Translations under genes and position numbers: made by a program
The notes under the pieces: generated by a model
Database searches by the model: none
What the model was told of the DNA's origin: nothing
The model's input: the letters and a program-made list of their open reading frames with translations, nothing else
Shown: positions 11,174-20,717 of the stretch, in pieces
Position numbering within the stretch: position 1 is the first letter of the stretch
Layout of the letters: each line of letters opens with the position of its first letter
Assembly: GCA_028709385.1 (NCBI GenBank)
Contig: JAQVXD010000026.1
Location: 1 to 35,729 of the forward strand
Length of the DNA: 35,729 nucleotides
Origin: Fermentimonas sp.
Lineage (GTDB): Bacteria > Bacteroidota > Bacteroidia > Bacteroidales > Dysgonomonadaceae
Direction of reading: 5' to 3'

Positions 11174-11804
11174 GGATATTTGGGAACAGAGATAATATTA
11201 TACCGCCAATTCCTATAATCATAAAGATAGTCCCTATTATTCTATTAAGATAAATCAGACCTTTTCGTCTAATTCTTTTTCTCAGTAGAGAGACTAATGA
11301 AGTTAACGAAAACCACCATAATAGTGCTGCTGTTGCAATTCCGCCCATGCCAGCAATTACTGCATATAAGCCGTTATCAGCCGGATTAAAGTTGAATCTT
11401 GCATATAAACCAATCAAAACAAGAACAATTGCTACATTTGAGAATGTAAGCATAAAAGATGAAATAAAATCTTTTAAATATCTGGTCTCTTCGGGTATAT
11501 AAGACGGTGTCCAATTCTTTAACGGATTAGACCTGAAAACACCGATTCCAAAGAAAAACAGTATAATACTGCCGGCTATTTGCAATATATTCTCGTTCCC
11601 GGTAAGAAAATCAGATATAAAACTCAACCCAATAATAGTAATCAGCGCATAGGTGAGGTCTGACAACATGGCACCTAATCCGCTTACAAAACCGTGCCAT
11701 CTGCCACGATTCAGCGTTCTCTGAATTGTAAGCATGTTTATCGGCCCCATCGGAGATGAAACAAGAAATCCGATTAATAATCCTTTTAGAAAGGTCTCCA
11801 GCAT
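11163..11804 (-). CDS. LysE/RhtB-family exporter
   Basis: A 213-residue integral membrane protein with about six hydrophobic segments, as in the LysE/RhtB amino-acid and metabolite exporters. The N-terminus carries the family signature: S-x-PMGPIN at residues 16-23, followed by a repetitive glycine pattern (GFVSGLGAMLSDLTYALI) with the conserved aspartate. The substrate cannot be told from sequence; lysine, threonine or homoserine export are known for relatives. A promoter with both boxes lies just upstream. The 3' end overlaps the convergent phosphoesterase gene. Confidence 0.85.
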   Translation of the reverse strand: MLETFLKGLLIGFLVSSPMGPINMLTIQRTLNRGRWHGFVSGLGAMLSDLTYALITIIGLSFISDFLTGNENILQIAGSIILFFFGIGVFRSNPLKNWTPSYIPEETRYLKDFISSFMLTFSNVAIVLVLIGLYARFNFNPADNGLYAVIAGMGGIATAALLWWFSLTSLVSLLRKRIRRKGLIYLNRIIGTIFMIIGIGGIILSLFPNILIF

Positions 11805-11832
11805 AAAATTAACAGAGGTTGGTAGTTTCCTG

Positions 11833-11863
11833 CAAAGATACCTCCAATATCAAAACAGACAAA
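11833..11863 (-). promoter_or_regulatory. Predicted promoter of the LysE-type gene
   Basis: On the - strand TTTG (11863-11860) is followed after 19 bases by TATCTTTG (11840-11833). This is the best match in the window to the Bacteroides -33/-7 consensus with its usual spacing. Transcription would begin about 20 bases before the ATG at 11804. Confidence 0.75.
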
Positions 11864-11898
11864 ATGATTATTCTCTCTGATTATATCACTCTTTTTAG

Positions 11899-11906
11899 TA
11901 ACTTTG
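11899..11906 (+). promoter_or_regulatory. Predicted purL promoter -7 box
   Basis: TAACTTTG matches TAnnTTTG and lies 40 bases before the purL ATG. No clear -33 TTTG is present at the right distance. The 142-base gap thus holds divergent promoters for the exporter and purL. Confidence 0.55.
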
Positions 11907-11946
11907 TCTTTTAATTCCATATATAAATCGATCTAAAAACTGATAT

Positions 11947-14900
11947 ATGATTTCTTTTTTCAAAACACCCTCAAAAAGCATAATAGCAGTTGAAGCTGAG
12001 CAAACATTCACTTCAGAAACACTGCGTAAACTTACATGGCTGTTCGGTGAAGCTGAGTTGCTTGACACCGACAAAATTGAAATGGCATTTATCGGGCCAC
12101 GCCGTGAAATGATTACTCCCTGGAGTACTTGTGCAGTTGAAATTACAAGAAATATGGGTATTGAGGGTATAACCCGAATAGAAGAATATACTCCATATTC
12201 AGATAATGCTGATTCATACTTTGATCCTATGCTTCAACGCAAATACAAGCAGTTGGATCAGTCTGTTTTCACGATCGACAGAAAGCCTGAGGACATAATC
12301 TATATTGATGATATAGAGGCTTACAACCAGTCTGAAGGACTAGCCATGAGTGCTGATGAGATAGACTATCTTAACAGCCTCAGTGAAAAGATGGGACGTA
12401 AGCTTACCGATAGTGAAGTATTCGGTTTCTCTCAGGTTAACTCAGAGCACTGCCGTCACAAGATTTTCAACGGGAAATTTATTATTGACGGAGAGGAAAA
12501 AGAGATGTCACTCTTCCAGTTGATAAAAAAGACCTCAGCTGTTAACCCCAATTCTCTTATTTCAGCATATAAGGATAATGTAGCATTTATACAAGGTCCG
12601 GCAATAGAACAGTTTGTGCCGGCCAGTGGCGATAAGCCTGATTTTTTTATAACTAAAGAGATAGAGAGTGTTTTATCACTCAAAGCTGAAACTCATAACT
12701 TCCCTACAACAGTTGAACCTTTCAACGGAGCATCTACAGGAACAGGAGGTGAGATACGCGACAGACTTGCAGGCGGAAAAGGATCATTACCCCTTGCAGG
12801 TACTGCTGTTTACATGACCTCCTACCCCCGTCTTGAGGATGGGCGACCATGGGAACAAAAAATTTCTCCCCGAAACTGGCTTTATCAAACACCTGAACAG
12901 ATACTTATAAAAGCCTCCAACGGAGCTTCCGACTTTGGCAACAAATTTGGACAGCCATTGATTTGCGGATCAGTGCTAACTTTCGAACATGAAGAGAATG
13001 ATAAGAAATTTGGATTCGATAAAGTTATAATGCTTGCCGGAGGTGTGGGATATGCCAACAAGCGCGATGCAAAAAAAGGAGACCCTGAAAAAGGAGATAA
13101 AATTGTAGTATTAGGCGGAGATAATTACAGAATCGGGATGGGTGGCGGTGCCGTATCATCAGTAAACACAGGCGAGTATTCCGAAGGTATTGAGCTTAAT
13201 GCAATTCAAAGGGCTAATCCCGAAATGCAAAAGCGTGCTTCAAACGTAATTCGCTCTCTTGCCGAATCTGATGATAATCCGATAGTGTCTATTCATGACC
13301 ATGGTGCAGGCGGTCACCTTAACTGCCTTTCAGAAATAGTGGAAAGCACGGGCGGGGTTATTGAAATTAACAAACTGCCGATTGGAGACAAAACACTTTC
13401 TGCTAAAGAGATAGTCGGGAATGAGAGTCAGGAGCGAATGGGCCTTCTGATGAATCAAAAAGATATAGAGAGAGTAGAGAGTATTGCGTCACGTGAACAG
13501 GCTCCGATTTACGTGGTGGGAGAAACTACCGGTGACATGAAGCTGACATTTGCACAATCAGACGGAGTAAATCCTATTGATATGGAGTTGGGTGATTTTT
13601 TTGGTAAAACACCTGAAACATTGATGAAAGACAGTACAATTATTGAGGATTACAGTGCTCCTGAATATGATGTCCAAAAACTTGAAGAGTATGTGGAAAA
13701 TGTACTTAAACTTGAATCTGTTGCTTGCAAGGACTGGCTTACCAATAAAGCAGACAGATCAGTAAGCGGAAAAATAGCACGTCAGCAATGCCAGGGTGAA
13801 ATTCAGCTTCCTTTAAGTGATTGCGGAGCTGTGGCACTTGATTACAGAGGGCACGCCGGCATCGCAACCTCAATCGGACATGCACCTCAGGCTGCTATGA
13901 TTGATCCTGCTGCAGGATCTGTAATGGCCGTAGCAGAAGCTCTTACAAATATTGTATTTGCTCCTCTTTCAAAAGGTTTACAAAGTGTTTCTCTAAGTGC
14001 CAACTGGATGTGGCCATGCCGTAATCCGGGTGATGACGCCAGACTATACAAGGCGGTAGAAGCTTGTTCTGATTTTGCATGTGATCTGGGAATTAATATT
14101 CCCACCGGTAAGGACTCTCTTTCGATGACTCAACAGTATGGTGATGAAAAAGTTTACTCTCCCGGTACAGTAATTATCTCTGCAGCAGCAGAGGTTGAGA
14201 ATATTCGTAAGATTGTATCACCTGTATTGGCATATATTAAAGGAACATATATTTATTATATAGATTTCTCATTCGACACATTTAAACTTGGAGGATCTGC
14301 TTTTGCACAGACACTTAGTAAGATTGGAGATGAAGCCCCGAGTGTAACAGATGCTGAATATTTCAAGAATGCTTTTGCTGCGGTACAGGAACTGGTCAAC
14401 AGAGGCTTAATCCTGGCAGGACATGATGTTTCTGCAGGAGGTATGATTACCGCAATGCTTGAGATGTGTTTTGCTAATCCAATGGGTGGACTGGAAGCAC
14501 GTCTTGATAAAATTCGCAATTCTGATTTAATAAAAATACTCTTTTCAGAGAATCCCGGTGTACTTATTCAGGTAAAACATCATCGACTGGTTGAAAAAAT
14601 CATGGAGGATTACGGTTTAGGATTTGCAATAGTAGCCAGACCGATAGAAGATCGTAAACTGGTTATAGTTAAGGATGAATTCAATCATGAATTTGATATT
14701 GATAAGCTTCGTGATACTTGGTATCACTCATCCTATCTGCTTGACCAGAAACAAAGCGGTACAGATCACGCAGAAATGAGGTTCAGTAATTACAGCAAGC
14801 AGCCTCTGCAGTTTGACATTAAACCTGCATTTACAGGAAAAATGGAAGATATGGGACTGAATCCAAACCGAAAAGAGAAATCAGGTATTACTGCCGCCAT

Positions 14901-15636
14901 CATTCGTGAAAAGGGAACTAACGGAGAGAGAGAAATGGCATATTCATTATTCCTTGCAGGATTTGATGTAAAGGATGTACATATGACCGACCTCACCTCA
15001 GGAAGAGAAACCCTTGAAGATGTTCAAATGGCAGTATTCTGCGGCGGTTTCTCAAATTCAGATGTACTTGGTTCAGCAAAAGGCTGGGCAGGCGGATTCA
15101 AATATAACGATAAAGCTAAATCAGCACTCAGAAATTTCTTTGCCAGAGAAGACACATTAAGTCTGGGTGTCTGCAATGGTTGCCAGTTGTTAATGGAAAT
15201 GGGACTTATATTCCCTGAACTTGGTGATCAGCATCCTAAAATGCAACCGAACACTTCAAACAAATTTGAGTCTACGTTTGTAAGTCTTGTAATTCCAAAG
15301 AATGAAGCTGTGATGTTAAAATCACTCGAAGGAACTAAATTGGGAATTTGGGTTGCACATGGCGAAGGTCGCTTCTTATTGCCAGAAGATGAATCTAATT
15401 ACAATATTGCCGCGAAATATCTTTATGACGAGTATCCCGGTAATCCTAACGGTTCTGATTACTCTGCCGCTGCAGTTTGCTCAAAAGACGGCCGTCATTT
15501 AGCGATGATGCCTCACCTGGAAAGAACAATCTTCCCCTGGCAAAATGCCTATTATCCATTTGCATACAGAAAACATGAAGTAACTCCGTGGATGGAGGCT
15601 TTTGTAAATGCAAGAGAATGGTTGTCTACACATTAA
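11947..15636 (+). CDS. purL: Phosphoribosylformylglycinamidine synthase (large form)
   Basis: Fourth step of purine synthesis: converts FGAR, glutamine and ATP to FGAM. At 1229 residues this is the single-chain form with its own glutaminase domain, not the split PurS/PurL/PurQ form. Order: PurS-like N-terminal part, linker with the SQVNSEHCRHK motif, two AIRS-like halves (LKAETHNFPTTVEPFNGAS early; GSVMAVAEALTNI later), then a class I glutamine amidotransferase domain. The glutaminase triad is visible: C1076 in GVCNGCQ, H1190 and E1192 in MPHLERT. No break is seen. A TAnnTTTG box precedes it. The thioesterase-like gene and dprA follow at 63 and 75 bases on the same strand, so the three may be co-transcribed. 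Confidence 0.98.
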   Translation: MISFFKTPSKSIIAVEAEQTFTSETLRKLTWLFGEAELLDTDKIEMAFIGPRREMITPWSTCAVEITRNMGIEGITRIEEYTPYSDNADSYFDPMLQRKYKQLDQSVFTIDRKPEDIIYIDDIEAYNQSEGLAMSADEIDYLNSLSEKMGRKLTDSEVFGFSQVNSEHCRHKIFNGKFIIDGEEKEMSLFQLIKKTSAVNPNSLISAYKDNVAFIQGPAIEQFVPASGDKPDFFITKEIESVLSLKAETHNFPTTVEPFNGASTGTGGEIRDRLAGGKGSLPLAGTAVYMTSYPRLEDGRPWEQKISPRNWLYQTPEQILIKASNGASDFGNKFGQPLICGSVLTFEHEENDKKFGFDKVIMLAGGVGYANKRDAKKGDPEKGDKIVVLGGDNYRIGMGGGAVSSVNTGEYSEGIELNAIQRANPEMQKRASNVIRSLAESDDNPIVSIHDHGAGGHLNCLSEIVESTGGVIEINKLPIGDKTLSAKEIVGNESQERMGLLMNQKDIERVESIASREQAPIYVVGETTGDMKLTFAQSDGVNPIDMELGDFFGKTPETLMKDSTIIEDYSAPEYDVQKLEEYVENVLKLESVACKDWLTNKADRSVSGKIARQQCQGEIQLPLSDCGAVALDYRGHAGIATSIGHAPQAAMIDPAAGSVMAVAEALTNIVFAPLSKGLQSVSLSANWMWPCRNPGDDARLYKAVEACSDFACDLGINIPTGKDSLSMTQQYGDEKVYSPGTVIISAAAEVENIRKIVSPVLAYIKGTYIYYIDFSFDTFKLGGSAFAQTLSKIGDEAPSVTDAEYFKNAFAAVQELVNRGLILAGHDVSAGGMITAMLEMCFANPMGGLEARLDKIRNSDLIKILFSENPGVLIQVKHHRLVEKIMEDYGLGFAIVARPIEDRKLVIVKDEFNHEFDIDKLRDTWYHSSYLLDQKQSGTDHAEMRFSNYSKQPLQFDIKPAFTGKMEDMGLNPNRKEKSGITAAIIREKGTNGEREMAYSLFLAGFDVKDVHMTDLTSGRETLEDVQMAVFCGGFSNSDVLGSAKGWAGGFKYNDKAKSALRNFFAREDTLSLGVCNGCQLLMEMGLIFPELGDQHPKMQPNTSNKFESTFVSLVIPKNEAVMLKSLEGTKLGIWVAHGEGRFLLPEDESNYNIAAKYLYDEYPGNPNGSDYSAAAVCSKDGRHLAMMPHLERTIFPWQNAYYPFAYRKHEVTPWMEAFVNAREWLSTH

Positions 15637-15699
15637 GCTACAATGATCGTCTATATCTATAATTATTTGAATTCTATCTAACTAAGTAAAAAATAAAAA

Positions 15700-16104
15700 G
15701 TGTCTAAACCTATATTTGAGTGGGAGTTGAAAGTGCGCGATTATGAGTGTGATTCGCAAGGTCATGTAAACAATGCAAATTATCAGCACTATTTTGAAGT
15801 AGCCCGACATGAATTCCTTGAAAAATCAGGACTTAACTTTTACGATCTTCACCTGCAAGGTGTTGATGCAGTTGTTTCGCGCGTGCAAATAAGATATAAA
15901 GTTCCGCTTCTCGGAATGGACAGATTTAAATGCACCGTTTCACGGCTGGAGAAAGTGAACGTGAAGTACATTTTTCATCAGGAGATTATCAGAATACCCG
16001 ATAACGTTCTTTGCGCAAAAGCAAAAATAGAGGTCGTTAATCTTGTTAACGGAAAACTTTCTGAACCGGATATTTTCGACAAAGCATTTGCAGATTTTAT
16101 ATAA
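15700..16104 (+). CDS. Hot-dog fold acyl-CoA thioesterase (4HBT type)
   Basis: A 134-residue single hot-dog domain of the 4-hydroxybenzoyl-CoA thioesterase/YbgC type. The signature YECDSQGHVNNANYQHYFE is at residues 15-33, with D18 as the expected catalytic aspartate and the HVNN turn conserved. Such enzymes hydrolyse acyl-CoA or acyl-ACP thioesters; the chain specificity cannot be read here. The start is GTG at 15700. The next in-frame ATG lies well past the active-site aspartate, so a non-ATG start is required. It lies between purL and dprA on the same strand. Confidence 0.85.
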   Translation: MSKPIFEWELKVRDYECDSQGHVNNANYQHYFEVARHEFLEKSGLNFYDLHLQGVDAVVSRVQIRYKVPLLGMDRFKCTVSRLEKVNVKYIFHQEIIRIPDNVLCAKAKIEVVNLVNGKLSEPDIFDKAFADFI

Positions 16105-16179
16105 CCGGACAGAGTCGTTTACAGACTTAGATGAAAAACCACAACTGTCCACGAATTATTAATAACTGACTACAAGAAA

Positions 16180-17286
16180 TTGACAGATAAATCGTTATAC
16201 CAAATTGCACTCACACTGATTAAAGGTGTGGGTGTTGCTCATGCCCGAAATTTAATGGAGTTTATGGGCGATGAAGAGGAAGTTTTTAAAGGAAATATTT
16301 CAAAACTGGAATCAATCCCCCGTATTTCCAGACGGCTTATATCTGAAATACGCAATCCGGAGGTATTGAGAAATGCAGAAAAAGAGTTAGAATTCGTAAC
16401 TAAAAACAATCTGAATCTGATCTTTTTTACGGATGAGAAATATCCCCAAAGACTCACCAACTGTGTTGATGCACCGATACTTATGTATGCAAAGGGTGAT
16501 GTGAATTTTAATCGTGAAAAAGTTATCAGTATTGTCGGAACACGAAACTCTACTAGGTATGGAAATGATTTCTGCAGAGAATTTGTAAAGGATATTTCAG
16601 TCAGATTTCCTGATGTGCAGATAATAAGCGGATTAGCATACGGAATCGATATATGCGCTCACAGGGCTGCAATAGAAAATGGATTATCAACGGTGGCAGT
16701 GTTGGGACACGGTTTGGACCGCATATATCCATATGTTCACAGACAAACAGCAATTGAATTAACAAAGAGCGGTGCACTTCTCACAGAATATCCCAGCGGA
16801 ACGAATCCTGACGGACATAATTTTGTAAGGCGAAACCGTATTGTGGCAGGAATGGCTGATGCAACAATAGTAATTGAATCCGGACCTAAAGGGGGCTCGC
16901 TGATAACGGCAGACATCGCCAACTCTTATTTCAGGGAGGTATTTGCACTACCGGGACGCATACATGATAAAATGTCTTTTGGATGCAACAAGTTGATTTC
17001 AGAGAATAAAGCAATATTACTACAAAGTACCGATAAGTTCATCTCTCAGATGGGATGGGAGGCAGAAGAGAAAAAGATATTACCAAGGCAGACAGATTTA
17101 TTTCAAGACCTGACACCTGATGAGGAAGGCGTATATAATCTGCTTAAAGTGGAAAGTCCCATGCAGGTTAATAATCTTGCAATAGAACTGAATATACCGC
17201 TTTCAGAGCTTCTGATGACACTGTTAGAGTTAGAGATGAAAAATCTTGTAACTGCTCTTCCAGGAGGTATGTATAAGATAATATGA
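16180..17286 (+). CDS. dprA: DNA processing protein DprA/Smf
   Basis: DprA loads RecA onto incoming single-stranded DNA during natural transformation; many non-competent bacteria also keep it. The 368 residues show an N-terminal SAM/HhH-like part (about 1-75), the central Rossmann-like DprA domain (SIVGTRNSTRYG, then SGLAYGIDICAHRAAI, then FVRRNRIVAGMADATIVIES, GGSLITA and FALPGR) and a C-terminal winged-helix domain (about 305-368). The start is TTG at 16180. The frame is open back to a stop at 16132 with no ATG, and the family's conserved LYQIALTLIKGVGV begins just after this TTG, so a later ATG would cut the domain. recA, its functional partner, is the next gene. Confidence 0.95.
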   Translation: MTDKSLYQIALTLIKGVGVAHARNLMEFMGDEEEVFKGNISKLESIPRISRRLISEIRNPEVLRNAEKELEFVTKNNLNLIFFTDEKYPQRLTNCVDAPILMYAKGDVNFNREKVISIVGTRNSTRYGNDFCREFVKDISVRFPDVQIISGLAYGIDICAHRAAIENGLSTVAVLGHGLDRIYPYVHRQTAIELTKSGALLTEYPSGTNPDGHNFVRRNRIVAGMADATIVIESGPKGGSLITADIANSYFREVFALPGRIHDKMSFGCNKLISENKAILLQSTDKFISQMGWEAEEKKILPRQTDLFQDLTPDEEGVYNLLKVESPMQVNNLAIELNIPLSELLMTLLELEMKNLVTALPGGMYKII

Positions 17287-17296
17287 TTATTTTTTA

Positions 17297-17304
17297 TATC
17301 TTTG
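17297..17304 (+). promoter_or_regulatory. Predicted recA promoter -7 box
   Basis: TATCTTTG, an exact TAnnTTTG match, begins 10 bases past the dprA stop. It would give recA a leader of about 130 bases. I see no clear LexA-type palindrome in that leader, but the operator of this lineage is not known to me, so SOS control is left open. Confidence 0.55.
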
Positions 17305-17439
17305 AAAGAGTAAACAAACAGTTTATTTTTGATCTCTTAAAATAGAAACTGAATGTGTAATAACCAGTTTGATTGCATAAAGTAGAACACTGAGAATTTT
17401 AAAACAGTTTTAATTATAAATAAACAAAAGGATAGAGTT

Positions 17440-18489
17440 ATGGCTGAAGAGAAAGAAAACAAGAGCAACAAAAACACAGAGAAAAGCACAGAGAAAAACA
17501 GTGAGAAACTGAAGGCTTTACGTGCAGCAATGGATAAGATTGAGAAAACTTACGGCAAAGGCTCTATAATGAAAATGGGAGATGAAAAAGTGGAAGATAT
17601 TCCGGTTATCTCATCCGGCTCAATTGGACTCAACATTGCACTTGGAGTTGGAGGTTATCCACGAGGCAGAGTTATAGAAATCTACGGCCCGGAATCTTCA
17701 GGTAAAACCACACTCGCCATTCATGCTATCGCAGAGGCACAAAAAGCAGGTGGCGTAGCAGCTTTTATAGATGCAGAAAATGCATTTGATCGTTTTTATG
17801 CAGAGAAACTTGGAGTAAACACAGACGAACTGCTTATTTCACAACCAAGCAGCGGAGAAGAGGCTCTTGAGATTGCAGAACAACTGATTCGTTCAGCTGC
17901 AGTAGATATTATCGTTATTGACTCAGTAGCAGCGCTGACTCCCAGAAAAGAACTGGAGGGTGAGATGGGTGATGCCAGTGTTGGTCTGCAGGCACGACTT
18001 ATGTCGCAAGCATTACGTAAGCTTACCTCAGCAATAAGCAAAACCAACACTACCTGTATTTTTATCAATCAGCTTCGTGAGAAAATCGGAGTGATGTTCG
18101 GTAATCCCGAAACAACTACAGGTGGTAATGCACTGAAGTTTTACGCCTCAGTTCGTTTAGATATTCGTGGTAACGGTACTCCTTTAAAAGATGGTGAGAC
18201 TCAAATAGGTAAGCCGACACGTGTAAGAGTAGTAAAGAATAAAGTTGCTCCCCCTTTCAGAAAAGCTGAGTTTGATATTATGTATGGCGAAGGTATTTCT
18301 AAAATGGGAGAGATAATTGATATAGGTGCAGAATTAGACATTATCAAGAAGAGCGGATCCTGGTATAGTTACAAAGACACAAAACTGGGACAGGGACGCG
18401 ATGCTGCCAAAATTGCCGTAAGAGACAATCCTGAACTTGCAGAAGAGATTGAAGGATTAATCTATGAAGCATTAAAAGAAATAAAATAA
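17440..18489 (+). CDS. recA: Recombinase RecA
   Basis: Strand-exchange ATPase for homologous recombination and the SOS response. 349 residues. Walker A is GPESSGKT at residues 83-90; Walker B is [10 protein letters not shown]; the L2 DNA-binding loop region ([18 protein letters not shown]) is intact. The first 25 or so residues are a repetitive Lys/Glu/Asn/Ser/Thr tail ([11 protein letters not shown]), longer than in E. coli RecA and probably disordered. The C-terminus is shorter and less acidic than in E. coli. It has its own promoter box and a strong terminator, so it is likely a single-gene unit. Confidence 0.99.
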   Translation: MAEEKENKSNKNTEKSTEKNSEKLKALRAAMDKIEKTYGKGSIMKMGDEKVEDIPVISSGSIGLNIALGVGGYPRGRVIEIYGPESSGKTTLAIHAIAEAQKAGGVAAFIDAENAFDRFYAEKLGVNTDELLISQPSSGEEALEIAEQLIRSAAVDIIVIDSVAALTPRKELEGEMGDASVGLQARLMSQALRKLTSAISKTNTTCIFINQLREKIGVMFGNPETTTGGNALKFYASVRLDIRGNGTPLKDGETQIGKPTRVRVVKNKVAPPFRKAEFDIMYGEGISKMGEIIDIGAELDIIKKSGSWYSYKDTKLGQGRDAAKIAVRDNPELAEEIEGLIYEALKEIK

Positions 18490-18517
18490 TAAGATTGAAC
18501 AGTCCGGATTAAGTGAT

Positions 18518-18551
18518 AAAAAAGAGGTTTTCCCAAAAAAACCTCTTTTTT
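18518..18551 (+). terminator. Rho-independent terminator after recA
   Basis: AAAAAAGAGGTTTT pairs with AAAACCTCTTTTTT around a short CCCAA-type loop, ending in a run of six T. It lies about 30 bases after the recA stop. A-rich and T-rich flanks on both sides would also allow some termination in the other direction. Confidence 0.85.
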
Positions 18552-18664
18552 AGTATCATCATTACATTTTTCACTAATACTCTCTTTTTATTAATTCACC
18601 ATTATTTAAATTCTTTTGCTTTTTTTTTGAACACCTTCACTTTGGTATTGTTATAACTTACCTT

Positions 18665-18698
18665 TTGATTAAATCAACTTAAATTGTATCAGCTGATA
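18665..18698 (+). promoter_or_regulatory. Two perfect palindromes in front of the DUF4954-cysE-cysK genes
   Basis: TTGATT-A-AATCAA (18665-18677) is a perfect 6+1+6 palindrome, and TATCAGCTGATA (18687-18698) is a perfect 12-bp palindrome whose last base is the A of the ATG. They are nine bases apart. They could be operators for a dimeric regulator or one mRNA structure near the start codon. A weak promoter-like TTTG (18641-18644) and TACCTTTTG (18659-18667) lie nearby, but the -7 box has one base too many. Role is inference. Confidence 0.45.
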
Positions 18699-20686
18699 TG
18701 AATAATCACAGGAATTTAACTCAATCAGAAATTGAAACTCTTTTACATAACGGTTCAGTATGCAACGATTGGGGTCAGGTAGTTGTTAAAGATGGTTTTA
18801 AACCCCAGTATATAAAGAATGCTCAATTTTCAGGGAGTATAAAGCTAGGCAGATTTGAAAAGGAATTCACTCTTCCCGGTGGACTTAAAAAACACTCAGG
18901 AGTATACAATGCTGTTCTACATAACTGTACAGTTGGAGATAATGTATTGATTGAGAACATACAGAATTATATTGCTAATTACTCAATAGGTGACAACTGT
19001 TTCATACAGAATGTTGATGTAATATTAGTTGACGGAAAAACATCGTTTGGCAATGGTGTTAAGGTCAATGTACTTAACGAAAACGGGGGGCGGGAAGTTT
19101 ACATAAATGATAAACTGTCGGCTCATTTTGCTTACATTTATTCTCTCTACAGGCATCGGCCCAAACTAATAGAAAGAATGAAAGCAATCACTGACTATTA
19201 CTGTGAAAAGCATTCATCTGATATTGGAACAATAGGAAATAATTGTAAGATTCTTAATGTCGGGTATATTAAAAATTTAAGGATAGGCCCGTTTTGCAAT
19301 ATTACCGGATCTATGAAACTTAAGAACGGGAGTATTAACAGCAACGAATCTGCACCCGTTTACATTGGTCGTAATGTAATTGCAGAAGATTTCATTATAT
19401 CATCTGGTACAAGAATAGCCGGAGGTTCATTTATTACACGCTGTTTCATTGGACAGGCATGCTATATTGATCATGGCTATTCAGCTTCAGACTCACTCTT
19501 TTTTAGTAATTGCCACGGAGAAAACGGAGAAGCATGCGCACTTTTTGCGGGACCGTTTACCGTCACACACCACAAATCTACTCTCCTTATTTCAGGGATG
19601 TTCTCATTTATGAATGCCGGTTCAGGTTCTAATCAGAGCAACCACATGTATAAGCTGGGCCCGATTCATCAGGGAATAATTGAGAGAGGGGCAAAGACTA
19701 CCAGTAATTCATATATTTTATGGCCGTCAAAAGTTGGCGCCTTCTCTCTTATAATGGGCAGGCACTCCCAACATTCTGATACATCTAACCTCCCTTTCTC
19801 ATATTTGGTTGAAAAGCACAACAGCACATATATTTCTCCCGGGATTAATCTCAAGAGCGTTGGAACCATCCGTGATGCAAAAAAATGGCCGGAAAGGGAT
19901 ATGAGAAAGGATCCAAAAAAACTCGACTGCATAAATTTCAACCTTTTAAGTCCGTATACAATCCAGAAGGTATTTGCAGGCATTAAAATACTTAAAAACC
20001 TGCAGCAAACAACGGGTGAAACCTCTGAGATATATACTTATCAAAGCTGTATTATTCAAAATCACTCATTAAAAAGAGGATTACAGCTATATGAAATAAT
20101 AATTCATAAGTTTCTGGGCAACTCCATAATTAAGAGATTAGAAAACACAAAATTCAAGAACAATAATGAAATCAGAGAAAGACTAAAACCTGACACATCA
20201 ATAGGATTGGGAGAGTGGGTGGATCTTTCGGGATTAATTGCTCCAAAGTCAGAAATAGATATACTGCTGGATAAGATAGAATCGGGTGAAATTACGAAGC
20301 TAAAAGACATAAACAGCGTATTTCACAAACTACATGAAGATTATTATGTGAATGAGTGGACATGGGCATGGGACAAAATTCAGTCCTTTTATAACCTGGA
20401 TGCAGATAAAATTACCGCAGAGGATATTATAAAAATAGTGGAAAAGTGGAAAGAGGCTGTGATTGGCCTTGATGAAATGATTTATGAGGATGCAAAGAAA
20501 GAGTTTTCATTATCTTTTAAAACAGGATTTGGCGCTGATGGCAATATTCAAGAAAGAGCAATGGATTTTGAATATGTCAGAGGAGCATTCGACAAAAACC
20601 CGTTTGTGATAACCACTCTTAAGCATATTGAAGACAAGAAGGCTTTAGGTAATGAATTGATTGAAAGAATAGGGAATATAAAATAA
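18698..20686 (+). CDS. DUF4954 family protein (left-handed beta-helix)
   Basis: A 662-residue cytosolic protein, with no signal peptide or membrane segment, of the DUF4954 type found in Bacteroidota. Function unknown. The first 370 residues or so carry loose hexapeptide-like repeats (VGDNVLIENI, IGDNCFIQNV, IGNNCKI, IGPFCNITG, IGRNVIAEDF, FIGQACYIDH), as in left-handed beta-helix sugar-nucleotide or acyl transferases. They are followed by a histidine- and serine-rich conserved core (HGENGEACALFAGPF, VTHHKSTLL, MGRHSQHSDTSNLPFSYL). The last 250 residues look helical. It sits 31 bases upstream of cysE, itself a beta-helix enzyme, so it may be a further acyl or nucleotidyl transferase acting with cysteine synthesis (inference). 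Start: the ATG directly after the 12-bp palindrome. Confidence 0.85.
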   Translation: MNNHRNLTQSEIETLLHNGSVCNDWGQVVVKDGFKPQYIKNAQFSGSIKLGRFEKEFTLPGGLKKHSGVYNAVLHNCTVGDNVLIENIQNYIANYSIGDNCFIQNVDVILVDGKTSFGNGVKVNVLNENGGREVYINDKLSAHFAYIYSLYRHRPKLIERMKAITDYYCEKHSSDIGTIGNNCKILNVGYIKNLRIGPFCNITGSMKLKNGSINSNESAPVYIGRNVIAEDFIISSGTRIAGGSFITRCFIGQACYIDHGYSASDSLFFSNCHGENGEACALFAGPFTVTHHKSTLLISGMFSFMNAGSGSNQSNHMYKLGPIHQGIIERGAKTTSNSYILWPSKVGAFSLIMGRHSQHSDTSNLPFSYLVEKHNSTYISPGINLKSVGTIRDAKKWPERDMRKDPKKLDCINFNLLSPYTIQKVFAGIKILKNLQQTTGETSEIYTYQSCIIQNHSLKRGLQLYEIIIHKFLGNSIIKRLENTKFKNNNEIRERLKPDTSIGLGEWVDLSGLIAPKSEIDILLDKIESGEITKLKDINSVFHKLHEDYYVNEWTWAWDKIQSFYNLDADKITAEDIIKIVEKWKEAVIGLDEMIYEDAKKEFSLSFKTGFGADGNIQERAMDFEYVRGAFDKNPFVITTLKHIEDKKALGNELIERIGNIK

Positions 20687-20717
20687 ATTAGTATACTTGT
20701 ATAAAAAACAGCAAATA

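Noticed and set aside
16107-16150. GGACAG ... CTGTCC inverted repeat between the thioesterase gene and dprA
   Set aside because: Only six pairs around a 32-base loop and no T run; likely chance.
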